From Oopsacas minuta (lineage: Eukaryota > Porifera > Hexactinellida > Lyssacinosida > Leucopsacidae), in assembly GCA_024704765.1 (NCBI GenBank), contig JAKMXF010000210.1:658286-722285 (forward strand): 64,000 nucleotides of DNA. Direction: 5' to 3'. Every line of letters starts with the position of its first letter. The stretch's first letter is position 1. The notes under the pieces are model-generated. The model saw only the letters and a list, made by a program, of their open reading frames with translations. It was not told where the DNA came from and did not search any database. The translations under genes were made by a program, and so were the position numbers. Positions 1 to 11,600 of this stretch are shown one piece after another.

Positions 1-8
1 TGAATATT

Positions 9-1076
9 TTAAGTGGCTTGCTCTATCATAACCCAGCTACATGTTTTGTTAGATGTAGTTGCTGCTTGCATTACTCTACTGATTGAGTTCATATGTGAAT
101 GGTTAATGACATCAATCATTTGATCTGAAACTATCTCTTTGTCTAGAGTACCAGCCAAGCAATCCATCTGTCTTAATATTCCTTCTTCAAATGGTCTGCT
201 GAATACGCCAGCTTCTGATTGAGACTCAACATCTAAAATCTTTATTTTCCCTTCTTCTCTAGATTCTTTGATTAAGTTAACTCCATCAAAACTCAACGAG
301 GCGTATTCTCCAATAACTTTAATTAGGAATCTTTCTTTGCCAGGCACATTACCAATGCATTCAACGGTAGCGAAGGTGCCACTATTAGTTTTCAGTTGTA
401 ATGAGCAGAAATCATCACTGGATATTGTACGGAATCCTTTTATCGTGTCTGTCTTCTTGAAGAATGTACACAATCTGCAACAAACTTCCTTTATATTCTC
501 GTTACTAATGAACATTATTGCATCTATACAATGACTTCCAAAGCAATTCAATACTCCTCCTCCCATCATGCCTTCACACATCCAATCAAAACAAGTAGTA
601 TTAAGACCCAGAGTAGTAGGCATTTCTAATCTTATCTCAAATAGAGATAATTTTCCTAGAACTCCCTCTCCCACAACTTTCCTCATCTCTTGTACAGCTC
701 TTACCATTCTCAGTGGGTAAGATAGATACGTTTGTTTTTTCCCGAAGAAGCTAGTAATAGTAGGAGACGGAGATGTGTAGAGACTGCAGATTAAACACAG
801 TTTTTCCTTCTTACTCACTTCAATTAGTTCTCTCTCTATCAGCTTGGGAGCTGTAGCTATAAGCACCAGATTTACATCTAGATCTGAATAGATGTGTAGT
901 GGAGATAGAGCTGGATATTTGACATTATAACGTATAGATAGCATATCTGTATCTTGACTGTTGTAGCAGAATAGTGTATGAATAATATGTCCATTTCCTG
1001 TAAGAGTAGATAGCCAAGCTTCTACAAAGGATCCATCTCCTATTACCCCAATCTTCAGAGGTCTACTCCCTTTCAT
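9..1076 (-). CDS. GFOD1: GFOD1/2-like oxidoreductase
   Basis: A single-exon protein of 355 aa in the Gfo/Idh/MocA family. The N-terminus has a Rossmann dinucleotide-binding strand and turn (IGVIGDGSF). The middle has the GFOD signature: a CEGMMGGGVLNCFGSHCID stretch matching the C-D-x-MGGGGLH-x-GTY block of GFOD1/2. Further on, DTIKGFRTISSDDFC matches the GFOD 'DHIKGIRQITSDDFC' segment. GFOD proteins lack a confirmed substrate; the family oxidises sugars or related compounds with NAD(P). The reading frame extends two codons upstream, but only through a TTG, so I take the ATG at 1076. A T-rich tract ending in AG lies about 10 nt before it (1086-1087). It is transcribed divergently from the AFF gene. 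Whether it equals GFOD1 or GFOD2 cannot be told; a pre-duplication single gene is likely. Confidence 0.85.
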   Translation of the reverse strand: MKGSRPLKIGVIGDGSFVEAWLSTLTGNGHIIHTLFCYNSQDTDMLSIRYNVKYPALSPLHIYSDLDVNLVLIATAPKLIERELIEVSKKEKLCLICSLYTSPSPTITSFFGKKQTYLSYPLRMVRAVQEMRKVVGEGVLGKLSLFEIRLEMPTTLGLNTTCFDWMCEGMMGGGVLNCFGSHCIDAIMFISNENIKEVCCRLCTFFKKTDTIKGFRTISSDDFCSLQLKTNSGTFATVECIGNVPGKERFLIKVIGEYASLSFDGVNLIKESREEGKIKILDVESQSEAGVFSRPFEEGILRQMDCLAGTLDKEIVSDQMIDVINHSHMNSISRVMQAATTSNKTCSWVMIEQAT

Positions 1077-2052
1077 TACCAAATTCTATTAAATAAATAA
1101 AATTTAAACACATTTAAAGTTGCTGGGTAAGAGTTCGGAGTTAATTTCCTAATTCTTATAACCTTACTTGAAGCACTACTCCTACACTATACCTTGACCT
1201 TATGTTCTGTGAATGGTCATTCAATAATTACATAGTTTATATACAGAAGTAATTAGGGGAAATTAATGCCTTGAGTATTCTAGGCAGCTAAACAATTGCT
1301 AGGACCAGTGGCGCTATAGATTCACCTCCCGCCGAGTAATTATGTAACAAACTAACAATTAAACACTTGTACAAATTTAGCTGAGAAAAACCTGCTGTAT
1401 AATTTGTAAGTAATTTGGAATTATAGACATTCTCTATCTGCACCACCTAGCTTGACATTTCTCACTCATCCTATTATCTCTGTTGTTAGGCGAGTCCAAC
1501 AAGCAGGTTACTAGCAAATTCAAATTCTTAGCCCAATTGTCTATACTCTAATGTAGTATCTGTCCTATGACACATACATCTACATTTGCAGATATTTCCA
1601 CTTTCAACCACTAGCCCTATTCTTTGCCCATTCATTGACCTAGCTATTCATGCATCTTACATATTGAAATTTTTAAATACACTCAGATCACGCAGTAGAT
1701 AATATGATAGTAGCAATGAAGAGAAAAGCTTGAGGACATCAGTATTGGCTAGTTTCTGGCTAAGCAACATTATAATAGGCATTGCCATCAGTAGTATATT
1801 GCAGCTAAGTCAATAAATTGCTTGCATTTCTATTCTGAGTGCGTTAATAATGTAAACAAGTCTATTGGATTTATTTATTTATAAGATTTTCTATTTATTT
1901 TGACATTTCAACTGATTACACACTTTCAAACACATCTAGCAAATCTGTGAGTTTTTTTCTGTTTTTGTATTATTGGTGAATATTATTAGTATAATTTCCA
2001 ATTATCTTAATAATGAGTTCCTTCAACTTCAATTCTCTTAATACAGCACTTA
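1077..2052. other. Intergenic region between divergent GFOD-like and AFF genes
   Basis: About 1 kb of AT-rich sequence without a convincing reading frame, RNA gene or repeat. It lies between two divergently transcribed genes, so promoters for both are expected here. I see no clear TATA or initiator arrangement that I would annotate. Confidence 0.5.
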
Positions 2053-5000
2053 ATGTCCTCATCACCATTGGGCACGGATTTAGACCACCCTTTCAGAAGA
2101 TTAGAAAGTCGTTACATTTCATTTGACAGAAGCGTTCACTTTAGTGAGCCTCGTTCAACCCAACACTCCGATCCTTTGAATCTGAAAATATCAGAATTGC
2201 TCGGCCCCTATAGTCAGGTATCTCCTCATCTCCTCTCAGAGCTAAAAGACAGTAAGTTTACTAAATCTTATGACTTTAATTACTGAATTGTATTCCTATA
2301 TTTCTTCCCTAGGTCCAGATAGTCTGTTTGGCATTGAACCGTTGAATACTATTTCACCAAAACATCAAAGACAGAGACCTTCATCTTCAGGTACCTACCT
2401 ATGCCTTATTCAGTATACACGTAATACTCTAATCCTTTAATCTCTCCAATCTTCCACTAGCACTAGCTGCTACTGGGTTAATTAATAGTTACCTCTAATT
2501 ACATCAAAGAATAGCTCCTGCTTAAAATATTTGGAACTATATTTGCATAAAGAAGTTACAAATATCTCCTAATATGCTCGATGCTAGATTTCACTTTGTC
2601 ATTATCTTGTCCTTGCTTCCTAATATATATTCATACGAACATTCCTGTACTAATCTCGTTTGTATCTCAACTCATAACACTTCCATCTTGCTAGTTTAGT
2701 TCTAGAGATTAGCATAATGCATAATACTGTATCTCAGAACTTTAGACAGCCCTCTGTTCTTTACTTGTAATTGTAGTTTCATTATTGCCCAATGTAATTA
2801 CTTATGCCAGTTTTCAATATGACTACATTAGCTTGTCATATAATTATGTAAATCGAGCACAAGCAACTTGCACTTACGACTGATGTAACCACCTGATAGC
2901 ATCTGGAAATCTTATTATGTTTACTAACACGCAGAACTTTCCTAGGAATACTTAGAATATAGATTTAACTCAGTTTATCAGTAATAAATTTATAATCTCT
3001 CATAACTACCACCTGTGTAACCTTTATTTCTTCAAAATGTGAACTCAAAAAACACAACACAATTAAGAGCATTTTGCATTTTCGCTAACGTGAACTATCC
3101 CCATTTCTAAATTTTATGCTTATGGCCTGTTTGTGATAATCAAGTATAAATAGATGACCATTTGATGACTGAGAAATTTATCATTCTTATTCTTAGATCA
3201 AAAGCTAGGCAAAATGATGGGCCAAAGCTCGAGGCCTGTCTCCCCCCCGGGGAAGAAACACACCCCCAGACAACCCTTTAACCCAGCCGTACAAAGACCC
3301 AACCAAATAAATAAGCACCTAAAACCGCAAAAAAATCCAGAGAACAAACCTCGGCCAATTAACCCATACCCATTGCATAATTCAGGTAAACATGGATCAC
3401 GTACATTTCTTTCCAGTTCCAGTCCTAACACTAATTCACATACACACAAGAACGGTTCAATCAGTAGGAAGACTAAGTACGATACTCCAACCACTCTGCA
3501 GGATAGCAGTACTGATATTAAGATGAAGAAGCCTATAAACAACACAGCTCCTATGTTCCCTAAGAGACCGGATAAAGTCAGGAAAGAAGAACACAACATG
3601 AACTCTAAGAAACTTCTTCATTCTGATACAGTCAATAGCTCTAGACCTGTGAATGGAGAACATCTGGATTTCTCTCAAAAGATATCTCCCAAAGAAGATA
3701 CTAAAACAGCTACAATCCTTCCGGCACGTGTCTTAAAGCCTCCTAGTGACAAACCTCGTCCCCCTACCAACAAGAATCCTGAAGAGTTCACTTCTAAGAA
3801 CAACCAAGTTCCTAATCTAGACCTATCATTATCTTTAAATAGGTCGAATTTACATGACGATAGTTTCAATGACATATTCGCTATTGGTAAGATTATTTTA
3901 TTATTCTTATTAGTGATAATGCTTATCTAAAATCGTATGGTGTGTCTAGGGATGGAGCCTCTCCCCACCCCCCTCACTGAGATACAGACACCAGTTGGTA
4001 ACAAGAAGTTCCTAGCTTTCCTTTCTAACCAGACTAAACCACGTTTAGATCTACCGCAGCAAAAAGAAGCTAATTCTAATCGTTTGTTTACTGAGAAAGT
4101 AGTAGAGCAGAATAGCTCTGATTCAGAGGATAGCTCAGACAGTGATTCAGAGCATGAACACAATCATGATCAGGGGACAACTAGTAGCAGACGTGGTGAT
4201 GTAAGTATATTATTATTATTTATTTGAGGAGAGAGAGAGAGAGAGAGAGCACGGCATTGATTAGCTAGTTTCTGTTGTGTAGAACTTTCTAGACATTATT
4301 GTGAGTTCAGATTCTGAGAGCAGTGATTCCTCACCGATTCAAGCCCCCTCTTACACCAACACAGAGGACATATTCATGTCTATTCCTCCAAAAAGAGTGG
4401 ATATGATAACTGAGCCAGCTCCTGTACACAACAGAGGTTGGGAGTCTAGTCCTTCTTCTGACAGCTCCAATGGAGATAGCAATATCCACTCTTGGAATAA
4501 AATGAATATTACATCTAATCACAAGTAAGGCTATTAGATTCCCTCTTCCCTTTATTTGCTGTGTATTTCATCTACTGGTACAAAATTGCTCCTTTGAATA
4601 TATTCAAGTTGCAAGACAGTCTTTTAATCGCTAATTACTGCGTACATTATTCTAAATAATTAATATACCTAATCTTACTCCTGAGTGTAGCTACGTATCA
4701 CATGTACCTAAATATTTACAAGTATTTCATTAATTGGTCTCTTTCTGTTTCAGAACTGAGTGCCCTTATTGGGACTCTCATCGTTCTACCTCTCCTCCTC
4801 GTGACTTGAATCCTCGTCTCAATGCCACCTCAGAACCAGTCATGCATCTCAAAAGCTCAATGGTAAGATAATCATATATGTGTATACATGCTGTAATATA
4901 TGATAATTTATACGCCTCAGCTAATCATTACAGACAAATTTAATAATTATCTGCGTAATTCTATAAACAAGCAATCTTTGTTTACTACAACAACAAGATC

Positions 5001-6513
5001 TAATTTGATCTAGTATAATTTTATGACTGTACACAACTATATTGTTACAAGACAACATTGAAAAGAATAACTACACTATTGTGTTATATCATAAACAATA
5101 CACACTACAGAGTTTAGTATATTGTTTGTTCTACAGCCACGGAGTAGAGAGATGTCTCATGATTCCGATTCAAATTCCCCGAAACGATTGAAGATTTCAA
5201 TCTCCTTAGATAAGATTGCAATACTTGACAAGGTCAAGCCTCTAATTGTTAGCTTCCCTAGAGTGAAAATCTCTCTCCCTGGAGATAAGCCCCCTGAGAG
5301 TAGCAAGCAGATGGCACGTGTTCAACCTATCCAGAGACTTCCTGACTCTGGAAAGGATATGTCTATTCCTCCAACTTATAGCTGTCCACATAGGTAACTA
5401 ATGAACATACTAAGCACATAACCTCTTTATTTATTTAAGTTATATCAAATATTTGTATCTTGTATTACAAACATATAAAGATGCTAATCTTATTCTATAT
5501 AGAGTAGCAGAAGTACAGCCTCAGAAAAAGATACCTCACAAAGGTGCTCGAAACATGATCAATTCTCCAGATATGTCCTGGCACATGGATGCCTGCTATG
5601 AACCCCCTGTCTCTAGTACTATGATCCCACCCACTCAAAGCTCTGCTGATGACAGATGGGGTACCAGCAGTCACACTGGCGTATCGTATCCCTCTAAAAT
5701 AGCACGTCCCTCTACCTCTCATGACTATCTCACGGTTAGTATTACGATTATATTCACCAGATTTGTTGTTTTAGCTAGATACTTTTTAGGAGGCTAAAGG
5801 TCTGAAACATCAAGCAGACCATTTCAAATGTAGCTACAAGAAAGCGCTATTCTACTGTGAAGCAGCACTCAGCTTCATGCTATACGGAGATCAGCTGGAG
5901 GACAAGACTGAGGCTATTCCTACTTACTCAGATACATTTGATCTGCTAGAGTTTGTATTGAGACCTGCTAGCAGTAGCGGGGGTGGACTAGGATTCTCTA
6001 GCTCTAAACAAAGTCCTCAGCTGATTACTATCTGTATGAGATGTCAAGCAGTTATTCTCAATAGAATATTCGTTATTAAGCAGGATTCATTAAGGAGCAC
6101 ACACAAGGAGCTACACGAGTTCTTTAGCGTTTATAAATCGGACACCAAAGCTAAGACCCCTCTGTCAAACAAATCTCCATATGCCTCTTCCTGGTCTCCC
6201 ACTAACATGGTACAAGTTCCCCAGAAGATCGCTACTATGAACTCGGACTATCTCCAGGTAATTATTGACTATATAGATAACTACCATGCTGATGTGCTAG
6301 TGTAATTTATCCTGCTTTATTCAGGTTCTGGAGTATCAATTCAATAGCTTAGAGTTATGGAACAAATCACAACTATACGAAGACGATGTACTTCCATTTA
6401 TTCAAAGCCTCAACAACTCTGTTGGCAAATCAGTAGAGATTTACAGCTCCATTAAAGATATTACGACTTGGTGTAAAACCGGTTTACATTGGTTAAGGAA
6501 AGATCAGACGTGA
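2053..6513 (+). CDS. AFF: AF4/FMR2 family (AFF) transcription elongation scaffold
   Basis: Ten exons join in frame to about 904 aa: 2053-2251, 2313-2390, 3197-3886, 3950-4200, 4283-4524, 4754-4862, 5137-5393, 5503-5734, 5790-6257, 6325-6513. AFF proteins (Drosophila lilliputian) scaffold P-TEFb in the super elongation complex in the nucleus. The decisive part is the C-terminal homology domain in the last two exons. It begins EAKGLKHQADHFKCSYKKAL, continues through FYCEAALSFMLYG and MRCQAVILNRIFVIKQDSL, and ends near WCKTGLHWLRKDQT, as in AFF1-4. The N-terminal exons carry SEPRSTQHSDPLNLKISELL and a Ser/Pro-rich middle, with acidic serine runs (NSSDSEDSSDSDSEHE) typical of the AFF transactivation region. 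All junctions use GT-AG. The start is the first ATG in this frame; an AG follows a T-rich tract 6 nt upstream. Confidence 0.85.
2391..3196 (+). other. Second intron of the AFF gene
   Basis: An 806-bp intron, long for this window. It is AT-rich and I see no nested gene or repeat in it. It starts GTACCT and ends TTCTTAG. Confidence 0.6.
4229..4249. repeat. (GA)n microsatellite in an AFF intron
   Basis: About ten perfect GA dinucleotides inside the short intron 4201-4282 of the AFF gene. Confidence 0.9.
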
Positions 6514-7069
6514 CTTGTGATGTGACTGTGTACATATCCTTATTTTTAAAGCATCCTATTACAACCCTAACCTCTTTTGACGCTTTTAAATATATCAACT
6601 CGCTCCAGATATTGTATATTAATTGACCTGCCTAATTTTACTATTTTTACTCATCACTCATGAATCTTCCTCGCCCAATCAATAGCCCTTATTAATAAAT
6701 ATCGCATTTGTCGCACTCTATATGCTGGCATAGAATATATATATATATTGTATATTACAATTCTTGTGAACGCAAGAACATTTAGAAATCCTCTTGTTAT
6801 TCTTATCATTATTAATTATTTAGAAATACACCTTGTTTCAATTATTTGTTATATCGTAAGGGGTGGGACATGGTTCATGAGTACCTCTATTGAGACTTTA
6901 CATTATACCCATGATGACCATACATGGTGAACTATAAGCATTATCAGCGATTATATTATGGGAAATTGAGGGGATTTGTATCTCCTTACAAGGCATTAAT
7001 TATTCTATAATTACAATTAGCAATTAGTAATCATAATCACAACTTTATAACATCTAACAGATATTTATC
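6514..7069. other. Intergenic region, AFF to TM2 gene
   Basis: AT-rich spacer of 556 bp with a short (AT)n run near 6737-6750. An open frame at 6748-6930 has low-complexity AT-driven composition and no recognisable domain, so I treat it as chance. Nothing else seen. Confidence 0.5.
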
Positions 7070-7672
7070 ATGCGATATTATTTGCTACTATGCTTGCTAT
7101 GTGTACTGACCTATCGAGTCTTATCACATTCGTGTAATTCTGCTCAACAATGTACAGCTACATCCTTAGTACAAAACAGCTTTCTTGTTCAATGTATTGA
7201 TAATCAATGCGTTTGCGAGAGCGATTGTTTCTTCTATGATTTTTATGTTAGAGGCAACATAACAGACACTTGTATCATAAATTCAGTCTGCTACTCATAT
7301 TCCTCAGAGAATGATACCTGTTATCTTATCACTAAGTCTGCTAACAGTGCTGTCATATACGCACTATTCCTCGGCTATGTGGGTGGTGCTAACTATTATA
7401 TAGGTCGTTATGATCAAGCAATAATACAAACTATATTATTTCTTATTTTAGTCCCATTCTCTCTACTGTTATGTGCTCTTAACGTTTATTGTTGTAGAGG
7501 TCACAAACGAAGATCCTCTTTAACTATTCGTTGGTTTATCTGTAATTGTATCGGGGTAGTTATTGTTGTGCTACTGAGTGTAGTACTGTTCATTTGGTGG
7601 ATTGTGGATATATTTCTGTTTGCTAACAATATGAAGCTGGACGGCAATCAATGCTCTCTCTCAGTCAGCTGA
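7070..7672 (+). CDS. TM2-domain membrane protein
   Basis: A single-exon protein of 200 aa. Residues 1-18 look like a signal peptide (MRYYLLLCLLCVLTYRVLS). A luminal or extracellular Cys-rich segment of about 70 residues follows, with at least eight cysteines and N-x-S/T sites. The TM2-type membrane part starts near residue 92 with LFLGYVGGANYYIGRY, matching the family FLGxxGADRFYLGY turn, although the usual DRF is replaced by NYY. It ends with WWIVDIFLFANNMKLDGNQC, the W-W-x-x-D element seen in TM2 proteins. The two elements are about 55 residues apart, with an extra hydrophobic segment and a basic loop (RGHKRRSS), so this is not a plain TM2D1-3 orthologue. Function unknown; TM2 proteins in animals are linked to Notch signalling and endolysosomal biology. 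Confidence 0.6.
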   Translation: MRYYLLLCLLCVLTYRVLSHSCNSAQQCTATSLVQNSFLVQCIDNQCVCESDCFFYDFYVRGNITDTCIINSVCYSYSSENDTCYLITKSANSAVIYALFLGYVGGANYYIGRYDQAIIQTILFLILVPFSLLLCALNVYCCRGHKRRSSLTIRWFICNCIGVVIVVLLSVVLFIWWIVDIFLFANNMKLDGNQCSLSVS

Positions 7673-7927
7673 GAGCCCTGTTATTTTTGAAGCAACTCTA
7701 GTAATATTTGTGATAATACGTATATATTGTTTTGCTCTGTAATTATACAGTATTAGTAGCAGCGGAATAAGAAGCCATAATTAATAGTATCACTATATAA
7801 CTTGCTATGTCATTTGCTTAGTCATTTTGCTGACTGTAATAATAATAATACATCAAAGGAAGCTGTATATAATTATAACATATAGAGGAAATTTATGGCA
7901 TAATATTATATCCGTCAATAGCTTGAC

Positions 7928-8509
7928 ATGTCAATTGACACATCTCCTAACCTTATGACAGAATCAGCATCTACTCAACCTCCAGAAGATGCCGCTACCT
8001 TAGAGATCAAACAGAAGATGTTGTCAAACTTCTCAGTGTTTGATCACGAGAATACCAAGACTGTAGATGTTAGTGAGGTGAGGGCTATCGTAGCCTCTCT
8101 GGAGCTGTACCCCACTCAGACAGAGCTACACGATCTGATAACTGAGATGGAGGAGGAGGAACCTACTGGTTACATACGGTATGATAGGTTTGAACCAGTA
8201 AGTGCATTAGCCATATAAATGATTGGGTAATATACTTATAGTGTATTATAGGTAGTGTTTAAAGCTGTAGCAGAGAAGCGCTACTCTCCTGCTAGCGAGG
8301 AGATCTTATTGAAAGCATTCGAGACTCTAGACAGAGATAACAGAGGATATCTAACACCTGAGGATATTGAGGCTTACTTCACTGAGGGGGAAGATTCATT
8401 TTCTAAAGAAGAATTAGATGAGTTCTTACACTCAGCAATAGATCCTAATACTGGGAATATTAACTACAGAGATTTTGTACAATCAATGCTAGAACAGGAT
8501 TCTAACTAA
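7928..8509 (+). CDS. EFCAB2: Dynein regulatory complex subunit 8 (EFCAB2-like)
   Basis: Two exons, 7928-8197 and 8252-8509, give 175 aa. DRC8/EFCAB2 is an EF-hand subunit of the nexin-dynein regulatory complex on the axonemal doublets of motile cilia. The sequence tracks the human protein closely: FSVFDHENTKTVDVSEV, the hallmark TELHDLITEMEEEEPTGYI, and in exon 2 AIDPNTGNINYRDFVQSML. Four EF-hand-like helix pairs are present, but the acidic loop positions are largely lost, as expected for the centrin-like DRC8. The 54-bp intron is typical of this window. The start ATG is the first in frame and is preceded by a TCAATAG acceptor-like site a few bases upstream. Its presence implies motile cilia in the organism. 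Confidence 0.88.
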
Positions 8510-8610
8510 CAGCCTAATCACTCAGTATATTACTATTAATAACTACACAATGTATAACCTTATTACTAAATGTTATTATGATATTCGTTAGCTGATTGAA
8601 ATGCTTTAGA

Positions 8611-11600
8611 ATGGATGATAAATCTCGGAGTGATAATAAGAACGATAACTTTAAAGTGGGTCTACGAGTTAGACCCCCTCTAACCAAGGAGTCCAATAGC
8701 AAAAGATGTGTGCATCTGGAGCATGGAGGTGTGTCTGTATTCAGAGGGAACCTGGGATTAGACCTGAGAGGCAGGTCTCCTCAAGCTCTCATTGACGTCA
8801 CTGACTTAGCAAATCTACAACCTGACCCTAAGCCTCAGACATTCTTCTATGATAGTTTGTTTGATATAACAGCATTACAGGTATAATAACCGCTATATTA
8901 TAGCTATACTAGTGTTATCTATTATTAATTGTAGGAAGAAGTGTATGATACTTGTGCTCAGCCTATTGTCCTATCAGTACTGGAGGGATACAATGGTAGT
9001 GTTATAGCATACGGACAGACTGGTACTGGTAAGACACACACGATAGAAGGGACATATAGTGAGGAGGGGAGAGGCCTGATCCCTAGGTGTTCTGAGGAGA
9101 TATTTCATTTTATTCAGAATAAAGCTGACTCGGATTCTAAGTTCTTAGTAAGTTATCTAAACAAATAATAAAGAACAAACAATTCTATTATTTATTGGTG
9201 CTTTCAACTGGCTTCTTCTTGGCGGTGAGCAATACTCCCGCTACTATAACGAACACTGTAAATCCCTGAGCTGCTACACGGGCCCGCATCATCAAATTTG
9301 ACTTTCTTTGATCACCTTTAACGAACTGATATAATCCATAAGAAAGTGCTGCTACTGTCAGTCCACATCCCAGAGGTACGAAGGGGTTTTCCTTGAGTTT
9401 CCTCCAGAGCTTCTCTCTCCTGGTCTCGGGTCCTGAGTAGATATATTCAGACAGCTGATCAGCAGTTATCTTATCTGAACTCATAGCTAAATAATAAATA
9501 GAAATTAGTTTATCAACCATAGATAAGAACTATAAATTATAGGTACGGGTCTCCTTCTTGGAAATTTATAACGAGCGTCTATTTGACCTACTGGATCCAT
9601 CTCATGAAAAGCTACGAGTACGCGAGGACGGCTCCAGCTGTACGTTTGTAGAGGGACTGAGTGAACACGTGGTTAAAGGGACCATGGATGTGAACAGACT
9701 TCTCAGGAAGGGATCAACAGCTCGTATAACAGATGGTTCTAAAATGAACAAAGAGAGTAGTCGCAGTCATGCTGTATTCACAATAGTGATAGAGCGATCT
9801 GGCGGATCATACAGGAGTAGAGTAACTATTGGGAAATTACGCTTGGTTGATTTAGCTGGCTCTGAGAGGTGAGAATTGCCGCGAAATAACGCATAGTAAT
9901 TCAGTTAATTCCCTCCTAATAGATTTGATATAGAAGCAAAAGACAAACATTTAACAGAGACTAAGAACATCAATACATCTCTCACAACATTCGGTAAAGT
10001 AGTTCTAGCCCTGACTAGCTCTGGATATCACTCCTACATACCGTACAGAGACAGTAAGCTGACTAGGATCCTACAGGACTCCCTGGGTGGTAACAGCAAG
10101 GCCTTCTTAGTATGTACAGTCAGTCCTATGACAGATTGCTATCTGGAGACCTTAAGTACTCTAAAATTCGCTCAGCGAGCTAAACATATACAGAATAAAG
10201 CTATTGTGAATCAGGACTTTACGAAGAAGGCAATGCTCTCTGCCTACGAGAAGGAGATAGCTCGTCTACACAAGGAACTGATCGAGAGCAGAGAGGGATG
10301 GGTATCTGCTGGGGAGTTAGAGAGAGTTAAAGAGGAGAAAGAGAGAGTTGAGTTAGAAAGAGAGGAGGTTATGCATATGCTGGCTAGACAGAACGAGCAG
10401 AGTAATCTGAAGGAAGATGAGAGAGAGAGTCTTGAGAAAAAGATACAGGAATTAGAGCTTCTTGTACTTAAGGTAATATATATCATATAATATAATATAT
10501 TATTAGTTAAATATTCTTGTTCAGGGTGGTGATAAGTCTAAAGGGTCGTTAATAACTCCTGAAAGAGAGCTAGTCGATCAGAGACAAGCTCTAGAAGCAG
10601 AAAGGAAGAGATTAGAGGACGAGAGGATAGCATTTAAGCAAGAGAAAGATTCTTTCTTGAGAGCAAGAACAGCTCCTGACGGACAGACGGGATCTGATGA
10701 GGAAAATACCGACATGACGTCACCATATCGTCGACGTGCTGGCAGTATAAGTTCATCAATCAGTTCATTACGTACTGGTCAGAACACACCAATTATGAGA
10801 CAGTCTAGATGGTCTCAAAACTACGCGTCTATGTATCCAGCTGGTCCTGTAATAGGTAGGAGTCACCAAGGATGGGTAGGATATCCTGTAAGTTATCATT
10901 AATGCTTATACATTACTCATTCTATTGATTATTAACTTTATAGCAGCAAAGAAGCTCTGTAACAGCTCTCTTAGACGCATCGTACAGGAAGTCTCTTATC
11001 ACATACGTCACTGCTCTGGCTAATCCTAAGACAGGAATTCCGTGTAAACAGTTCGATAATGGTTTGTCTGTGTTCTCAGGCAGTCATGCAGTCAAATGGT
11101 TCATGGATAATATGGATGGAGTAGGTAGTGTAAATGCTGCTGCTGACGTAGGACAGAAGTTAATGAATCTACAGGTAATATCCCTGTTCCATTAATTCAT
11201 AAATAATTATTACTTATAACAATTGTATAGGTGTTTATTAGCATGGACGGGACTCTACACTTCCTTCCTTCAGACACCAATTACTACAGATTCTCTCCTG
11301 AGTATATTCCTATTCATTCATCCTATCCTAGCAGAGAGAGTATACACTCAATAGACAGACCTATCTCCTCAGCTGTTCCTTCTATCAGGTCTAATAAATC
11401 CAGGAGCTTATCACCTGAATCCTATCCTCTGTCAAATATGACATCTGACAACCTATCAACTAACACATACAGTCTCTTGTCTGATACGTCTTCTATTAGT
11501 AGTTACTCCTCCATGTCCTCAGCTACCAGGATACCTCTAATTGACAGACTGGGTTGGTCTAGTGCCTCTCTTCTACACATGACAGCTTCTCAAGTAAGTA

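Noticed and set aside
3198-3599. Long antisense open frame over AFF exon 3
   Set aside because: It is the reverse of a Pro/Ser/Lys-rich coding exon. The Leu/Gly-rich translation shows no domain, and the + strand exon joins in frame to a clear AFF gene.
6748-6930. 60-aa open frame in an AT-rich spacer
   Set aside because: Composition follows the AT-rich background and no domain or signal is recognisable.
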